Assembly: GCF_003001695.1 (NCBI RefSeq)
Contig: NZ_PVYX01000001.1
Span: 1,116,001-1,180,000, forward strand
Direction of reading: 5' to 3'
Origin: Flagellimonas meridianipacifica
GTDB taxonomy: Bacteria > Bacteroidota > Bacteroidia > Flavobacteriales > Flavobacteriaceae
DNA length: 64,000 nt
The position numbers and the translations under genes are program-made. This document shows positions 1-9,115 of the stretch, piece after piece (the stretch's first letter is position 1; each line of letters opens with the position of its first letter). Under the pieces are notes generated by a model. That model made no database searches and had not been told where the DNA came from. It worked only from the letters and a program-made list of their open reading frames with translations.

Positions 1-294
1 CACAACGCGTAAAGCTGCCGTAACACCATAAAGCAGGGTATCCACAACAATTGGATTCATTTGCATCTGTCCAAAATCTTCAGATTCGTATTCCCAGGCT
101 ATTTTTAAGGAGGAAACGTTTGTCGAATCGATTTCGTTAAGTGTGGTAAAGTGAGTGTTGGCTTTATCACCGAGATACGTGCTCCATGTCTCGTATGTAG
201 ATGTTTCCTTTTGTTTTGAACAACCAGCAATAAAAGCCAACGAAAGTAGGAGTGGCAAAAGCAAGCCTCTTATGAGAGGACGATGAATAAGCAT
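1..294 (-). CDS. PQQ-dependent dehydrogenase-like lipoprotein, N-terminal part
   Basis: Only the first 98 codons are inside the window; the gene continues past base 1. The start is the ATG at 294-292. Residues 1-24 form a lipoprotein signal with lipobox FIAGC (Cys25), followed by a short charged spacer. The mature start reads 'WSTYLGDKANTHFTTLNEI' and then 'LKIAWEYES' and 'MNPIVVDTLLYG', which is the opening blade of membrane-type quinoprotein alcohol or glucose dehydrogenases (eight-bladed PQQ propeller). By family knowledge such proteins oxidise alcohols or sugars at the periplasmic face and pass electrons to the respiratory chain. The substrate cannot be read from this fragment. It lies downstream of the sdh operon on the same strand, separated by a terminator, so it is probably transcribed on its own. 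Confidence 0.75.
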   Translation of the reverse strand, partial: MLIHRPLIRGLLLPLLLSLAFIAGCSKQKETSTYETWSTYLGDKANTHFTTLNEIDSTNVSSLKIAWEYESEDFGQMQMNPIVVDTLLYGVTAALRVV

Positions 295-320
295 AAAGTG
301 TTTTGGTTTAGTATGTAAGA

Positions 321-353
321 TAAAAAAAACCCAAACTCCATTTGGAATTTGGG
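321..353 (-). terminator. Intrinsic terminator of the sdhCAB operon
   Basis: CCCAAA at 330-335 and TTTGGG at 348-353 form the base of a hairpin that continues with TCCA/TGGA-type pairing and one mismatch around a short loop. Read on the minus strand the hairpin is followed by an uninterrupted run of eight T (the A-run at 322-329). It sits about 40 bases past the sdhB stop codon, where an operon end is expected. Confidence 0.8.
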
Positions 354-390
354 CTTTGTTATTTGAACTCCTGGATTACAGGAATAAATG

Positions 391-1137
391 TTATCCTTTC
401 ACACTAGCAGAAAGATACTCCCGATTCATACGGGCGATATTCTCTAAGGAAATTCCTTTAGGACACTCCACTTCACAAGCACCTGTGTTGGTACAGTTGC
501 CAAATCCTTCCAAGTCCATTTGGCGAACCATATTCTGTACACGTTCTGCAGCTTCTACTTGTCCTTGAGGTAGCAAAGCGAATTGAGAAACCTTAGCTGA
601 GGTAAATAGCATAGCACTGGCATTTTTACATGCGGCGACACAAGCACCACAGCCAATACAAGTCGCTGCATTAAACGACTTATCAGCCATTTCTTTTTCA
701 ATAGGGATGGCATTTGCATCTACAGGTCTACCTGAAGTGTTCACAGAAATGTAACCACCAGCTTGTTGAATTCTATCAAAAGCGCTTCGGTCAACAATGA
801 GGTCCTTGATGATAGGAAAAGCTGTGGCTCTCCATGGCTCAATTACAATTTCATCCCCATCGTTAAAACTTCGCATGTGCAATTGACATACGGTAATTCT
901 TGAATCCGGTCCATGAGGTTGTCCATTAATCATTAATGAACAAGTACCACAAATACCTTCGCGACAATCGTGGTCAAATTCAACCGGTTCTTCACCTTTT
1001 GAAATCAATTCCTCATTCAATATATCCAGCATTTCAAGAAAGGACATGTCGCTTTCCACACCATCTAGAGTGTAGTCCACCATGGAACCTTTGGAATCTG
1101 CATTCTTTTGGCGCCAAATTTTTAAATATAGTTTCAT
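391..1137 (-). CDS. sdhB: Succinate dehydrogenase/fumarate reductase iron-sulfur subunit
   Basis: Electron-transfer subunit of complex II, which moves electrons from the flavoprotein to the membrane quinone. The 248-residue protein carries all cluster ligands: a plant-ferredoxin type [2Fe-2S] motif (Cys58, Cys63, Cys66, Cys84), then [11 protein letters not shown] (Cys160, 163, 166, 170) and Cys215/221/225 in [14 protein letters not shown] for the [4Fe-4S] and [3Fe-4S] centres. Length and spacing match type B enzymes such as those of Bacteroides and Wolinella. It is the last gene of sdhCAB, 6 bases after sdhA. In an aerobic flavobacterium the net direction is presumably succinate oxidation, but type B sequences alone cannot separate this from fumarate reduction. 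Confidence 0.97.
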   Translation of the reverse strand: MKLYLKIWRQKNADSKGSMVDYTLDGVESDMSFLEMLDILNEELISKGEEPVEFDHDCREGICGTCSLMINGQPHGPDSRITVCQLHMRSFNDGDEIVIEPWRATAFPIIKDLIVDRSAFDRIQQAGGYISVNTSGRPVDANAIPIEKEMADKSFNAATCIGCGACVAACKNASAMLFTSAKVSQFALLPQGQVEAAERVQNMVRQMDLEGFGNCTNTGACEVECPKGISLENIARMNREYLSASVKG

Positions 1138-1143
1138 AGCAAT

Positions 1144-3147
1144 TTATTTATAAGACCTTGTCTTTACTTTAATGTTTTCATATTTCAAATCTTCCTTATG
1201 CAACTTGGACTTACTAGGTTCTCCTGTATATTCCCAAGCAGAAACAAATTTGAAGTTTTCGTCATCACGCAGCGCTTCACCCTCTTCGGTTTGATATTCC
1301 TCTCTAAAGTGTCCACCACAGGATTCATTACGCTCAAGCGCATCCATAGCGAAAAGTTCACCAAGCTCTAAGAAATCAGCTACTCTACCTGCTTTTTCAA
1401 GCTCTTGATTTTTGGAATATGCAGTTCCTGGAATTTTTACGTTTTCCCAGAAATCTTTACGTAATTCCGCAATCTCTTTCATGGCCTCTTTCAACTCTTT
1501 TTCGTTTCTGGACATACCACATTTGTTCCACATGATTTTACCCAGTTTTTTATGATAATAATCTACCGAGTGGATGCCACTTCCAGACATTAACTTTTCA
1601 ATACGCTCACGAACTGCTTTTTCGGCTTCATCAAATTCAGTAGTTTCGGTAGAAATTGGTCCGGTACGGATATCATCAGAAAGGTAATCTCCAATGGTGT
1701 ATGGCAAAACAAAATAACCATCCGCCAAACCTTGCATCAATGCAGATGCCCCCAATCGGTTTGCACCGTGGTCGCTAAAGTTGGCTTCACCAGCTGCATA
1801 ACAACCTGGGATAGTAGTTTGTAGGTTGTAATCCACCCAAAGACCACCCATGGTATAGTGAACCGCTGGATAAATCTTCATTGGAGTTTTATATGGATTC
1901 TCATCCACGATTTTTTCATACATCTGGAAAAGGTTCCCGTATTTTGCTTCTACGATTTCCTCTCCTAGTTTTCGTACGGTAGCATCATCAGGATTTTTCA
2001 TCCCTGAGGTTAACGCTTTTTCACGGCCGTAACGCATGATGGCCGCATCAAAATCTAGATAAACCGCTTCACCGGTTTTGTTCACACCGTAGCCAGCATC
2101 GCAACGTTCTTTGGCAGCTCTTGAAGCCACATCACGAGGTACCAAGTTTCCGAAAGCTGGGTAACGTCTTTCCAGATAGTAATCTCTGTCCTCTTCGGCA
2201 ATCTCGGTGGGTTTAAGTTTCCCAGCTCTAATCGCTTCAGCATCTTCTATTTTAGCAGGCACCCAAATTCTTCCATCGTTACGAAGTGACTCTGACATCA
2301 AAGTCAACTTAGATTGATGGTCTCCTGAAACCGGAATACAAGTTGGGTGAATCTGAGTAAAACAAGGATTCGCAAAATATGCTCCTTTTCGGTGCGCCCT
2401 CCAGGCAGCCATCACGTTTGCTCCCATACAATAGGTGGATAAGAAGAACAAGTTTCCATAACCGCCTGTGGCCAAAACTACGGCGTGAGCGGAATGTCTT
2501 TCAATCTCACCGCTTACCAAATCCCTAGCTATTATTCCACGGGCTTTGCCATCGACAAGAACCAAATCCAACATTTCGTGACGTGTATAGGATTTGATTT
2601 TTCCTCTTTGAATTTGACGGTTCATGGCGGAATAAGCTCCTAAAAGCAACTGCTGTCCCGTTTGTCCTTTGGCATAGAACGTTCTGGAAACCAAAACCCC
2701 TCCAAAGGAACGATTATCCAGGAGGCCTCCATATTCGCGCGCAAAAGGAACACCTTGTGCTACACATTGGTCAATAATATTAGTGGAAACTTCGGCTAAT
2801 CGATGCACATTAGCTTCACGGGAGCGATAATCCCCACCTTTAATTGTGTCATAAAACAGGCGATAAACACTATCGCCATCTCCTTGATAATTCTTTGCTG
2901 CATTTACTCCACCTTGAGCTGCAATGGAGTGTGCTCGTCTGGGAGAATCTTGATAGCAAAATGTTTTCACATTATAACCAAGTTCTGCTAAAGTAGCAGC
3001 GGCAGAACCTCCTGCCAAACCTGTGCCCACTACAATGATATCAATGTTTCTTTTGTTGGCAGGGTTCACCAAGTCTATTTCATTCTTATGTTTGGTCCAT
3101 TTGTCCGCTAAGGGACCAGAGGGAACCTTTGAATCCAATTTGCCCAT
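1144..3147 (-). CDS. sdhA: Succinate dehydrogenase/fumarate reductase flavoprotein subunit
   Basis: Catalytic subunit of complex II (667 residues), oxidising succinate to fumarate with covalently bound FAD. The Rossmann motif [10 protein letters not shown] starts at residue 41. [13 protein letters not shown] contains the conserved histidine (His73) to which FAD is attached in this family. Further family motifs include HPTCIPVSG in the dicarboxylate-binding region and YTMGGLWVD, with [14 protein letters not shown] near the FAD. The length is typical of the type B (epsilonproteobacterial/Bacteroidota) form, longer than E. coli SdhA. It lies between sdhC (2-base gap) and sdhB (6-base gap), so the three are one operon. 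Confidence 0.97.
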   Translation of the reverse strand: MGKLDSKVPSGPLADKWTKHKNEIDLVNPANKRNIDIIVVGTGLAGGSAAATLAELGYNVKTFCYQDSPRRAHSIAAQGGVNAAKNYQGDGDSVYRLFYDTIKGGDYRSREANVHRLAEVSTNIIDQCVAQGVPFAREYGGLLDNRSFGGVLVSRTFYAKGQTGQQLLLGAYSAMNRQIQRGKIKSYTRHEMLDLVLVDGKARGIIARDLVSGEIERHSAHAVVLATGGYGNLFFLSTYCMGANVMAAWRAHRKGAYFANPCFTQIHPTCIPVSGDHQSKLTLMSESLRNDGRIWVPAKIEDAEAIRAGKLKPTEIAEEDRDYYLERRYPAFGNLVPRDVASRAAKERCDAGYGVNKTGEAVYLDFDAAIMRYGREKALTSGMKNPDDATVRKLGEEIVEAKYGNLFQMYEKIVDENPYKTPMKIYPAVHYTMGGLWVDYNLQTTIPGCYAAGEANFSDHGANRLGASALMQGLADGYFVLPYTIGDYLSDDIRTGPISTETTEFDEAEKAVRERIEKLMSGSGIHSVDYYHKKLGKIMWNKCGMSRNEKELKEAMKEIAELRKDFWENVKIPGTAYSKNQELEKAGRVADFLELGELFAMDALERNESCGGHFREEYQTEEGEALRDDENFKFVSAWEYTGEPSKSKLHKEDLKYENIKVKTRSYK

Positions 3148-3149
3148 GA

Positions 3150-3839
3150 TTAATGTGTTAATGGGTTAAGGTGGTGAAACAAGGCTATAAAAACGAAGCC
3201 CAATGGAATAGCCACCGAAAATATTTTAGTAAATGTTTTGATTCCTTCAGAGTACTTATTGTTGACTCCCATGGTTTGGAAGGATGAAGAAAAGCCATGC
3301 CATAAGTGAAGACTTAACAGCACAAAGGAGATCACGTAGAGAACGGTCCTCCAAAATGGTTCGAATTTATGTACGGTCTCTTCATGATATCTTGTTGGCA
3401 TTTCAGGGTTGACCTCTACATATTTGTAGACCATTTCCGGTACCCAAAAATCATAAAAGTGAAGTGCTAGAAAAGCGAGTACCACCAAACCTGAGTAAAT
3501 CATATTTCTTGAAACCCATGAAGCATTGGCGCTACCTTTGAATTTGGCATATCCTATGTTTCGTGCCTTTTTGTTTTGGATTTCCAAGGCAAACCCCATC
3601 ACAAAGTGAATGATTACCCCAGCAATCAAAATAGGTTGTAAAAGATATTGTACCAAAGGGTTGTATCCCATAAAATGGGACCAGGTGTTAAAGGTTTCGG
3701 GATCAATGACAGAAGTAATGTTGATGACGAAATGCTGCGTTAAGAAAACAACCAAAAAAAGACCCGAAAGTGCCATCACTACTTTACGGGCTATCGAAGA
3801 TTTTACAAATCCACTCATTAGTGCTGATTTTACAGTCAA
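3150..3839 (-). CDS. sdhC: Succinate dehydrogenase cytochrome b subunit (type B)
   Basis: Membrane anchor of complex II, 229 residues with five predicted transmembrane helices (roughly residues 17-38, 62-88, 110-130, 162-184 and 205-225). A single five-helix subunit replaces separate SdhC and SdhD, as in type B enzymes, which bind two haem b groups. Conserved histidines sit within helices ([28 protein letters not shown]), consistent with axial haem ligands. First gene of the sdhCAB operon; no sdhD is present nearby, as expected for this type. A Fur-type inverted repeat lies about 55-70 bases upstream of its start (3892-3909). Confidence 0.95.
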   Translation of the reverse strand: MTVKSALMSGFVKSSIARKVVMALSGLFLVVFLTQHFVINITSVIDPETFNTWSHFMGYNPLVQYLLQPILIAGVIIHFVMGFALEIQNKKARNIGYAKFKGSANASWVSRNMIYSGLVVLAFLALHFYDFWVPEMVYKYVEVNPEMPTRYHEETVHKFEPFWRTVLYVISFVLLSLHLWHGFSSSFQTMGVNNKYSEGIKTFTKIFSVAIPLGFVFIALFHHLNPLTH

Positions 3840-3891
3840 ATTTACGGCACGGATGAGTTTTTAACAAGTTTTCAACTTTTCAAAGCAGCTA

Positions 3892-3909
3892 ATTTAGAAT
3901 CAATATAAA
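3892..3909. promoter_or_regulatory. Imperfect TTTAGA-N5-TATAAA inverted repeat upstream of sdhC
   Basis: ATTTAGA at 3892-3898, five bases, then TATAAA at 3904-3909: the same layout as the perfect palindrome at 50016-50034 with one mismatch in the second half-site. It lies in the leader/promoter region of sdhCAB. A role as an iron-regulator site is inference; the region is AT-rich and chance occurrence is possible. Confidence 0.35.
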
Positions 3910-3999
3910 CGGATTGTTAGGATAAAAAAGTAGGTTGAGCATTTTAAGTGGGATTTAAAAAAAAGGGGAACTTTTTGGTTTGGACCATTTGAAGACCAA

Positions 4000-4641
4000 T
4001 TAATCTTCTATGTTGAACAAATCCGCAATTTCTTCGTACGACATTTTGGAGTAGTCGTACTCCGAAGATTTGGAGGTTATTATGATTCCTCCACCGTCAT
4101 CGTCAGGTTGTCCACCAGGAATTAGGACATAGCGATAATCTTCAATAACAGGAGACCCTACATTACTACCATCCAGGGATGCAATGGTAAGCCGAATGTT
4201 TCCAACCCCATTAATTCTAAAGCCATGGTTATCGTTGACAATGACCTGTGGCAAAGGAAAAATTTCGGGAGATGGAATTACAATGTTCCTACCAAAAACT
4301 AAAACTGTTCCTTGATCTATAATTTCTTGGGTAAGGCCTGGGGCTGATAAATCGACACCAGCTGCTGGATCAGTGATATTGGCATCAAACTCAGAATCAA
4401 TCCAATTAGAGTAAATTACATTGGCTGTTCCAGTTTCTCCCTGTTCTCCCTGTGCACCGTCGGCTCCATCTGCACCGTCGGCTCCATCAGCTCCAGCGGG
4501 CCCCGCTACTCCTTGTTCACCTTGAGGACCCTGAGGACCTGCTGGCCCAGTTTCGCCGTCCTCTGCGGAGCATGAGGTCAAAAAGAAGACCCCAAGGAAT
4601 AAGATTGTTATTCCATAAATTACATTTGCTTTTGTTTGCAT
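4000..4641 (-). CDS. Collagen-like lipoprotein
   Basis: A 213-residue surface or periplasmic lipoprotein. Residues 1-23 are a signal peptide ending in the lipobox LTSC (Cys24). Residues 29-73 hold 15 uninterrupted collagen triplets (GET, GPA, GPQ twice, GEQ, GVA, GPA, GAD four times, GAQ, GEQ, GET, GTA), so trimerisation into a short triple helix is possible. The remaining ~140 residues, beginning NVIYSNWIDS, form a globular domain common after such collagen stalks in Bacteroidota, with no catalytic motif that I recognise. The protein ends in an acidic tail. Function unknown; adhesion or a structural surface role is only a guess. It stands alone, 160 bases upstream of sdhC on the same strand. 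Confidence 0.8.
   Translation of the reverse strand: MQTKANVIYGITILFLGVFFLTSCSAEDGETGPAGPQGPQGEQGVAGPAGADGADGADGADGAQGEQGETGTANVIYSNWIDSEFDANITDPAAGVDLSAPGLTQEIIDQGTVLVFGRNIVIPSPEIFPLPQVIVNDNHGFRINGVGNIRLTIASLDGSNVGSPVIEDYRYVLIPGGQPDDDGGGIIITSKSSEYDYSKMSYEEIADLFNIED
4454..4489. repeat. Two tandem 18-bp copies within the collagen-like gene
   Basis: Bases 4454-4471 and 4472-4489 are the same 18-bp unit except for the last base (GCACCGTCGGCTCCATC then T or A). The unit encodes six residues (two GAD triplets) on the minus strand, so gain or loss of a copy keeps frame and would change collagen length. Confidence 0.85.
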
Positions 4642-4747
4642 AACAGATTTAAATTTAAAATTGAAAGGGTAAAGCTAAAATGCATGATAAAGAGCCCATC
4701 ATGCTGGGTTATATGATGAGGGAACTACTTTGTATTGAACAGGTTAA

Positions 4748-4821
4748 AGTGTATACATTGCTTTTCTTGGCCAATAAAACTCCAAATGCACTCTATAAGT
4801 TAAAAAAGCGGTTTATACACT
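4748..4821. promoter_or_regulatory. Widely spaced inverted repeat upstream of the LytTR gene
   Basis: AGTGTATA at 4748-4755 is an exact inverted copy of TATACACT at 4814-4821. The gap 4642-4894 (253 bases) between the collagen-like gene and the response regulator otherwise shows no gene. The arms could be operator half-sites or a long-range stem in a leader; nothing else supports either. Confidence 0.25.
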
Positions 4822-4894
4822 GTAGTGAACCATCCATAAGAAAATAGGATCTGGAGGTTAAAAGCTGATGTAATTTGCTGAAAAGTATAACCCC

Positions 4895-5638
4895 ATGATA
4901 AAAGCAGTCATTGTAGATGATGAATCTGGAGCAATCAATGGACTTACTTATGAATTGCAGAAGTTTCCAGATAAAATACGCGTTGTGGACACCTTCTCTT
5001 CAGCAATCGATGCTATATCTGGAATTAACTACCTAAAACCAGATTGTGTTTTTCTTGATATAGAAATGCCTGAAATGAATGGCTTTTCCCTATTGCAAAA
5101 ACTGACCTATCGAGACTTTGCCATTGTATTCACCACAGCTTATGATCAGTATGCCATAAAAGCATTTAAGGAAAGCGCTCTTGACTATCTACTAAAACCT
5201 GTGGATGAAGAAGACATAAGGTCCATTATTGTAAAATTGGAAAAGCAAAACCTATCCAGTAGTTTTCATAATCGGTTTCAGGAAACCCTTGATGCATTCA
5301 CTAAATCCAATGCGAAACAAATGGTTCAATTTCCTGTGAATGGAAAAATACTATTTGCAAAAACTGATGAGATAGTCTACTGCGAGTCAGATGGGAATTA
5401 TACCAACATCTTTTTGGATTCTTCAAAGAGTTTTTGTGTTTCCAAAAAATTAAAGGAAGTAGAGGCATTACTTCCTGAGCGTACCTTTTTTAGAGTTCAC
5501 AACTCTTTTGTTATAAACACCTTGAAAGTTGTAGAGTATATAAGAGCGGAAGGGTATGTGGTATTATCGAACGACAAAAAAATCTCGGTATCTCGAATAA
5601 AGAAAGATGCGTTTTTACGAAAAATGGTTCATTGCTAG
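4895..5638 (+). CDS. LytTR-family response regulator
   Basis: A 247-residue two-domain regulator. Residues 1-120 are a receiver domain with the acidic pair Asp8/Asp9, phosphoacceptor Asp55 in VFLDIEMPEMNG, a Thr in FTTAYD and the Lys of YLLKP. Residues ~145-245 are a LytTR DNA-binding domain, recognisable from VYCESDGNYT, FFRVHNSFVIN and ISVSRIKK. Six bases separate it from the histidine kinase that follows, so they form a two-component pair of the AlgR/AgrA/LytR type. Such regulators usually bind direct repeats near target promoters; the target is not evident. The start ATG at 4895 gives an intact first beta strand. Confidence 0.93.
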   Translation: MIKAVIVDDESGAINGLTYELQKFPDKIRVVDTFSSAIDAISGINYLKPDCVFLDIEMPEMNGFSLLQKLTYRDFAIVFTTAYDQYAIKAFKESALDYLLKPVDEEDIRSIIVKLEKQNLSSSFHNRFQETLDAFTKSNAKQMVQFPVNGKILFAKTDEIVYCESDGNYTNIFLDSSKSFCVSKKLKEVEALLPERTFFRVHNSFVINTLKVVEYIRAEGYVVLSNDKKISVSRIKKDAFLRKMVHC

Positions 5639-5644
5639 CGCCTT

Positions 5645-7180
5645 ATGAAGGGTAGTGCAACTATACTGCAATTTTTAGAAAACAGTAGTGAGAACGGATT
5701 GGGCTTTATGGTGGTGGTGGTCCTTTTTTATCTTTTTATATTTTTTCTGATACAATATTTTCAGCATAAAAAACTCTTTTTTCTTCTTTACAGTCTGTAC
5801 ACACTGGTAAGCGGCATAGGTCTTCTCAGATACATAAAGGGTGTCTTTTTTACTGGATTTTTTGAATCTGATTCGGGAAGGAGTTTCTCTATGTGGATTC
5901 ATTACCCTACTCAGCTATTGGGCACACTTCTCTTTACATATTTCATTATCCATATTATGAGACTCAAAGAGAAACATCCTAAAGCAATACGAATTATTGG
6001 GTATTACTATTTAATTGTTTCCCCTGTATACTTAATGCTCTATGGGTTACAGATGGCAAACCCCAGATCCTATTTGATAGATTATTTTCATGGAATGGTC
6101 TACATCCCAACGGGTTATATCATATTCTTTTGGGTGTTTCACATGGTATACAAGCAGAAAATGATGATAAAAAAATACATTTTCACAGGAATGTTTGTGT
6201 TGGGGACCACCTATCTGCTGTTGTTCATTTCCACCATCAAAAACGTTAGGGTCAACGACCAATACCTCTACATTCTCTATCTAGGTATTTTAGTGGAAAG
6301 CCTCCTATTTGCCTTGGCCATCGGTTTGGAACAAAAGCTTGTCTACATGGAAAATGATGAGATTCAGAAAAAGTATATTTCCCAATTGGAGGAGAATCAG
6401 ATTATTACGGATAGTATGAATAGAACACTTTCCGAAGAACTGGAACAAACCAAATCCAACGTTGTTGAACTTACCGCCGAAGCCCATAGGGAACGCACGG
6501 AGAAACTTACCATAGCATTTGAAAACAAATTCTCCCAATTAAAATTGGATGCACTTCGTAGTCAAATGAGTCCTCACTTTATTTTTAATGCAATCAACTC
6601 CATAAAATCCTATTTTATTGAAAATGATAGGGAAAAGGCGATATATTTTCTCACCAAGTTTTCAAAGTTGATACGAAATATTTTAGAGAGCTCAAGAAAG
6701 GAACAAATTTCGCTTGAGGAAGAATTGGACATCTTGAAAGTTTACGTAGAAATTGAAAATAATAGATTCAAGAATGATATTCATTTTAAAATTGAAGTAG
6801 AGGAAGACCTTCGGATAAATAAGATTATGGTCCCTCCCCTTTTTTTGCAACCCTTTGTGGAAAATGCAATTTGGCATGGTCTTTTGACTAAAAAAGGAGA
6901 AAAAAATCTCACTATTAGAATCCATAAAAACAGCGATTCAAAAATGATAAAAATTGAAATTGAGGACAATGGTATAGGTAGGGAGGCAGTCAAACTGCGC
7001 AACACCAAAAACGTTTTAAGAAAAGAATCTTTAGGGTTATCCTTGACCAAAGACCGAATGGAACTGTTTAGCAAAAAATTGGGAAAGCCACTCACGTACT
7101 GCATAAAAGACCTCTACAGTGCCGTTGACAAAAAAGCGACCGGCACTTTAGTAGAAGTAAACATTCCAAGAGCAGCTTAA
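5645..7180 (+). CDS. 7-TM LytS-type sensor histidine kinase
   Basis: A 511-residue kinase. Residues ~18-225 contain seven hydrophobic helices, resembling the 7TMR-DISM membrane module but without its extracellular domain. A coiled coil (~240-290) leads to a His_kinase (PF06580) domain with phosphoacceptor His311 in SQMSPHFIFNAINS. The ATPase domain has an N-box (FVENAIWHG) and a G-box with DNGIGR. The cognate regulator lies immediately upstream (6-base gap), an arrangement typical of Bacteroidota LytS/LytTR systems. No periplasmic sensing domain is present, so the signal is probably read in or near the membrane; its nature is unknown. Confidence 0.92.
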   Translation: MKGSATILQFLENSSENGLGFMVVVVLFYLFIFFLIQYFQHKKLFFLLYSLYTLVSGIGLLRYIKGVFFTGFFESDSGRSFSMWIHYPTQLLGTLLFTYFIIHIMRLKEKHPKAIRIIGYYYLIVSPVYLMLYGLQMANPRSYLIDYFHGMVYIPTGYIIFFWVFHMVYKQKMMIKKYIFTGMFVLGTTYLLLFISTIKNVRVNDQYLYILYLGILVESLLFALAIGLEQKLVYMENDEIQKKYISQLEENQIITDSMNRTLSEELEQTKSNVVELTAEAHRERTEKLTIAFENKFSQLKLDALRSQMSPHFIFNAINSIKSYFIENDREKAIYFLTKFSKLIRNILESSRKEQISLEEELDILKVYVEIENNRFKNDIHFKIEVEEDLRINKIMVPPLFLQPFVENAIWHGLLTKKGEKNLTIRIHKNSDSKMIKIEIEDNGIGREAVKLRNTKNVLRKESLGLSLTKDRMELFSKKLGKPLTYCIKDLYSAVDKKATGTLVEVNIPRAA

Positions 7181-7287
7181 ATTTCAATGATTATTTACTC
7201 CCTTCACACCAAATGGATAGTAAACTCTTGCGAGGTTTAATTTTTTTAAGCGATATTACAATAGTTTAAGATTAGGGTTCCGTTCCA

Positions 7288-8178
7288 ATGGACATTGCAA
7301 TTTTATCGGTCAGCTTAAATGTGCATTCTACTCGTAGAATTGTGGAAGAGGCCCAAAAAGCTGGCCACTATGTTGAATTGATAGACCATACAAAATGTTC
7401 TGTCAAATTAGGCGAGGGCAAGCCTCAAATTTACTTAGGTGAGGAAAATGTAACAGACGAGTTCGATGCCATTATCCCGCGCATTGGAGCAAAAGTTACC
7501 CGACATGGTGCCGCAATAGTGAAGCAATTTGAGATGAACCATGTTTTTAGCACAGCAAGGTCTTTGGGGATTACCCGTGCTAGAAATAAGGTTAGAACAT
7601 TACAAATTATGGCCCGAAAAGGCATTCCTATACCCCAAACCCTTTTTTCCATTAATCCAGACAACATCGAGGAACAGATTAGGCTGTTGGGAGGTCCCCC
7701 CGTGATCATTAAACTTCAGGAAGGAACACATGGGTTGGGTGTGATTTTGGCGGAAACCAGAAAATCGGCAAAGTCAATTATAGATACGCTCTATAAAATG
7801 GATACCAGTATTCTGCTCCAGCAATTTATTGAAGAAGCGGAAGGAGAGGATATTCGATTAATTGTTGTGGGGAATAAAGTAGTTGCGAGCATGAAGCGAA
7901 AAAGCGATATAGACGAGTTTAGGTCAAATGTCCATCGAGGTGCCGATACAGAAGCAATCACACCTACATCCAAAGAAATATACATTGCATTAAATGCAAC
8001 AAAATATCTAGGACTTGGGGTTGCCGGGGTAGATTTGATCAGGTCAAAAAAGGGCCCTCTTTTGTTGGAGGTAAACGCTTCGCCCGGATTAAAAGGAATA
8101 GAGGCAGCTACAAACGTCAATGTGGCAAAACATATAATTCAGTTTGTTGAAAGAAATGCACTCAGAAAAAGAAAATAA
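7288..8178 (+). CDS. RimK-family ATP-grasp ligase
   Basis: A 296-residue ATP-grasp protein of the RimK family, which joins amino acids (glutamate for RimK on ribosomal protein S6) to a carboxylate acceptor using ATP. Visible marks are the N-terminal pre-ATP-grasp domain (MDIAILSVSL), the GVTRARNK-type segment (SLGITRARNK), the glycine-rich loop region EGTHGLGVILAE and the metal/ATP site LLLEVNASPGLKGIE. Length is normal. The following gene overlaps it by 23 bases and encodes an M14 deacylase, a pairing recurrent in flavobacteria and gammaproteobacteria, often with a RimB-type protease that is absent here. The true acceptor substrate is not known from sequence, so I leave the gene unnamed. Confidence 0.85.
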   Translation: MDIAILSVSLNVHSTRRIVEEAQKAGHYVELIDHTKCSVKLGEGKPQIYLGEENVTDEFDAIIPRIGAKVTRHGAAIVKQFEMNHVFSTARSLGITRARNKVRTLQIMARKGIPIPQTLFSINPDNIEEQIRLLGGPPVIIKLQEGTHGLGVILAETRKSAKSIIDTLYKMDTSILLQQFIEEAEGEDIRLIVVGNKVVASMKRKSDIDEFRSNVHRGADTEAITPTSKEIYIALNATKYLGLGVAGVDLIRSKKGPLLLEVNASPGLKGIEAATNVNVAKHIIQFVERNALRKRK

Positions 8179-9115
8179 GACTATTGTAATCAACGACAAC
8201 ACTATCGCTCGTGGTGAAAACAAGTTGGTACAGATAAAGATTGCTCGACTCCCCACAGGCACATTGATAGATATTCCTGTTCATGTTTTCAACTCGAAGA
8301 AACCGGGTCCCACTGTCCTGGTTCAGGCCGGATTACATGGTGACGAAATCAATGGTGTTGAAACCTTAAGGCGTATGTTGGAGCAGAACATGTTTCAAGT
8401 AAAACGAGGGGCGGCTATTGTGGTACCCATTTTAAATGTGTTTGGGTTTATTCATTTTTCAAGGGATGTACCTGACGGAAAGGATGTAAATCGCAGTTTT
8501 CCGGGAAGCAGAACAGGTTCTTTGGCAAGCAGGATTGCACATAACTATACCACTCAAATATTGCCTCATGTAGATTTTGCCATTGACTTGCACACGGGAG
8601 GAGCGCAACGGAACAATTATCCACAAGTACGCTATACCGAAGCGGATGAAAACAGTAAGTCATTAGCAGAAATGTTCAATGCCCCATATTATTTTCCTTC
8701 GCGACTAATTGCGGGAACGTTTAGAAAGGTCACATTTAAAATGGGGATTCCCACTATTGTCTTTGAGGGAGGGGAAAGCATGCGGTTTGATGAGGGTGCC
8801 ATCGTTGCTGGAATGGAAGGAATTCAAAGGGTGTTGGCCATGCACAAAATGCTTCCAAAAGAAGCCAAACCAAAAAAGAGACAATCCAAACAATTGGAAA
8901 AACGAAGATGGATTAGAGCACCTAGGTCCGGTATGTTTGTCCCATCAATCACGAATGGTGCTTACGTAAGCAAAGGACAAGAGTTAGGTGTAATTACGGA
9001 CACTTTTGCCAAAAAAAACAGAAAAATCAGTGCTCCTTTTGAAGGGTATATTTTTTGTGTGAACCACCAAGCGGTGGTCAATCAAGGTGACGCACTTTTT
9101 CACCTAGGGCGCTAG
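8156..9115 (+). CDS. Succinylglutamate desuccinylase/aspartoacylase family protein
   Basis: An M14-type zinc carboxypeptidase/deacylase of 319 residues. The zinc ligands are visible in LHGDEINGVE (His-x-x-Glu type) and the downstream DLHTGG histidine; SRDVPDGKDVNRSFPG is the substrate-binding arginine region and FEGGE supplies the catalytic glutamate. The C-terminal ~80 residues (SGMFVPSI, KGQELGVITD) form a beta-barrel/lipoyl-like domain seen in this family. I chose the ATG at 8156; a TTG at 8144 in frame is possible but less likely. It overlaps the RimK-like gene by 23 bases and is therefore translationally coupled. It probably removes an acyl group or amino acid from a small peptide or amino-acid derivative; the substrate is unknown. 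Confidence 0.85.
   Translation: MHSEKENKTIVINDNTIARGENKLVQIKIARLPTGTLIDIPVHVFNSKKPGPTVLVQAGLHGDEINGVETLRRMLEQNMFQVKRGAAIVVPILNVFGFIHFSRDVPDGKDVNRSFPGSRTGSLASRIAHNYTTQILPHVDFAIDLHTGGAQRNNYPQVRYTEADENSKSLAEMFNAPYYFPSRLIAGTFRKVTFKMGIPTIVFEGGESMRFDEGAIVAGMEGIQRVLAMHKMLPKEAKPKKRQSKQLEKRRWIRAPRSGMFVPSITNGAYVSKGQELGVITDTFAKKNRKISAPFEGYIFCVNHQAVVNQGDALFHLGR

Noticed and set aside
3964..3995. Possible terminator after the collagen-like gene
   Set aside because: A TTGGT/ACCAA stem exists but the T-run on the minus strand is separated by a GC block and the structure has two competing foldings.
4454..4489. CRISPR-like repeats
   Set aside because: Two adjacent in-frame 18-bp units in a coding sequence, without spacers or cas genes.
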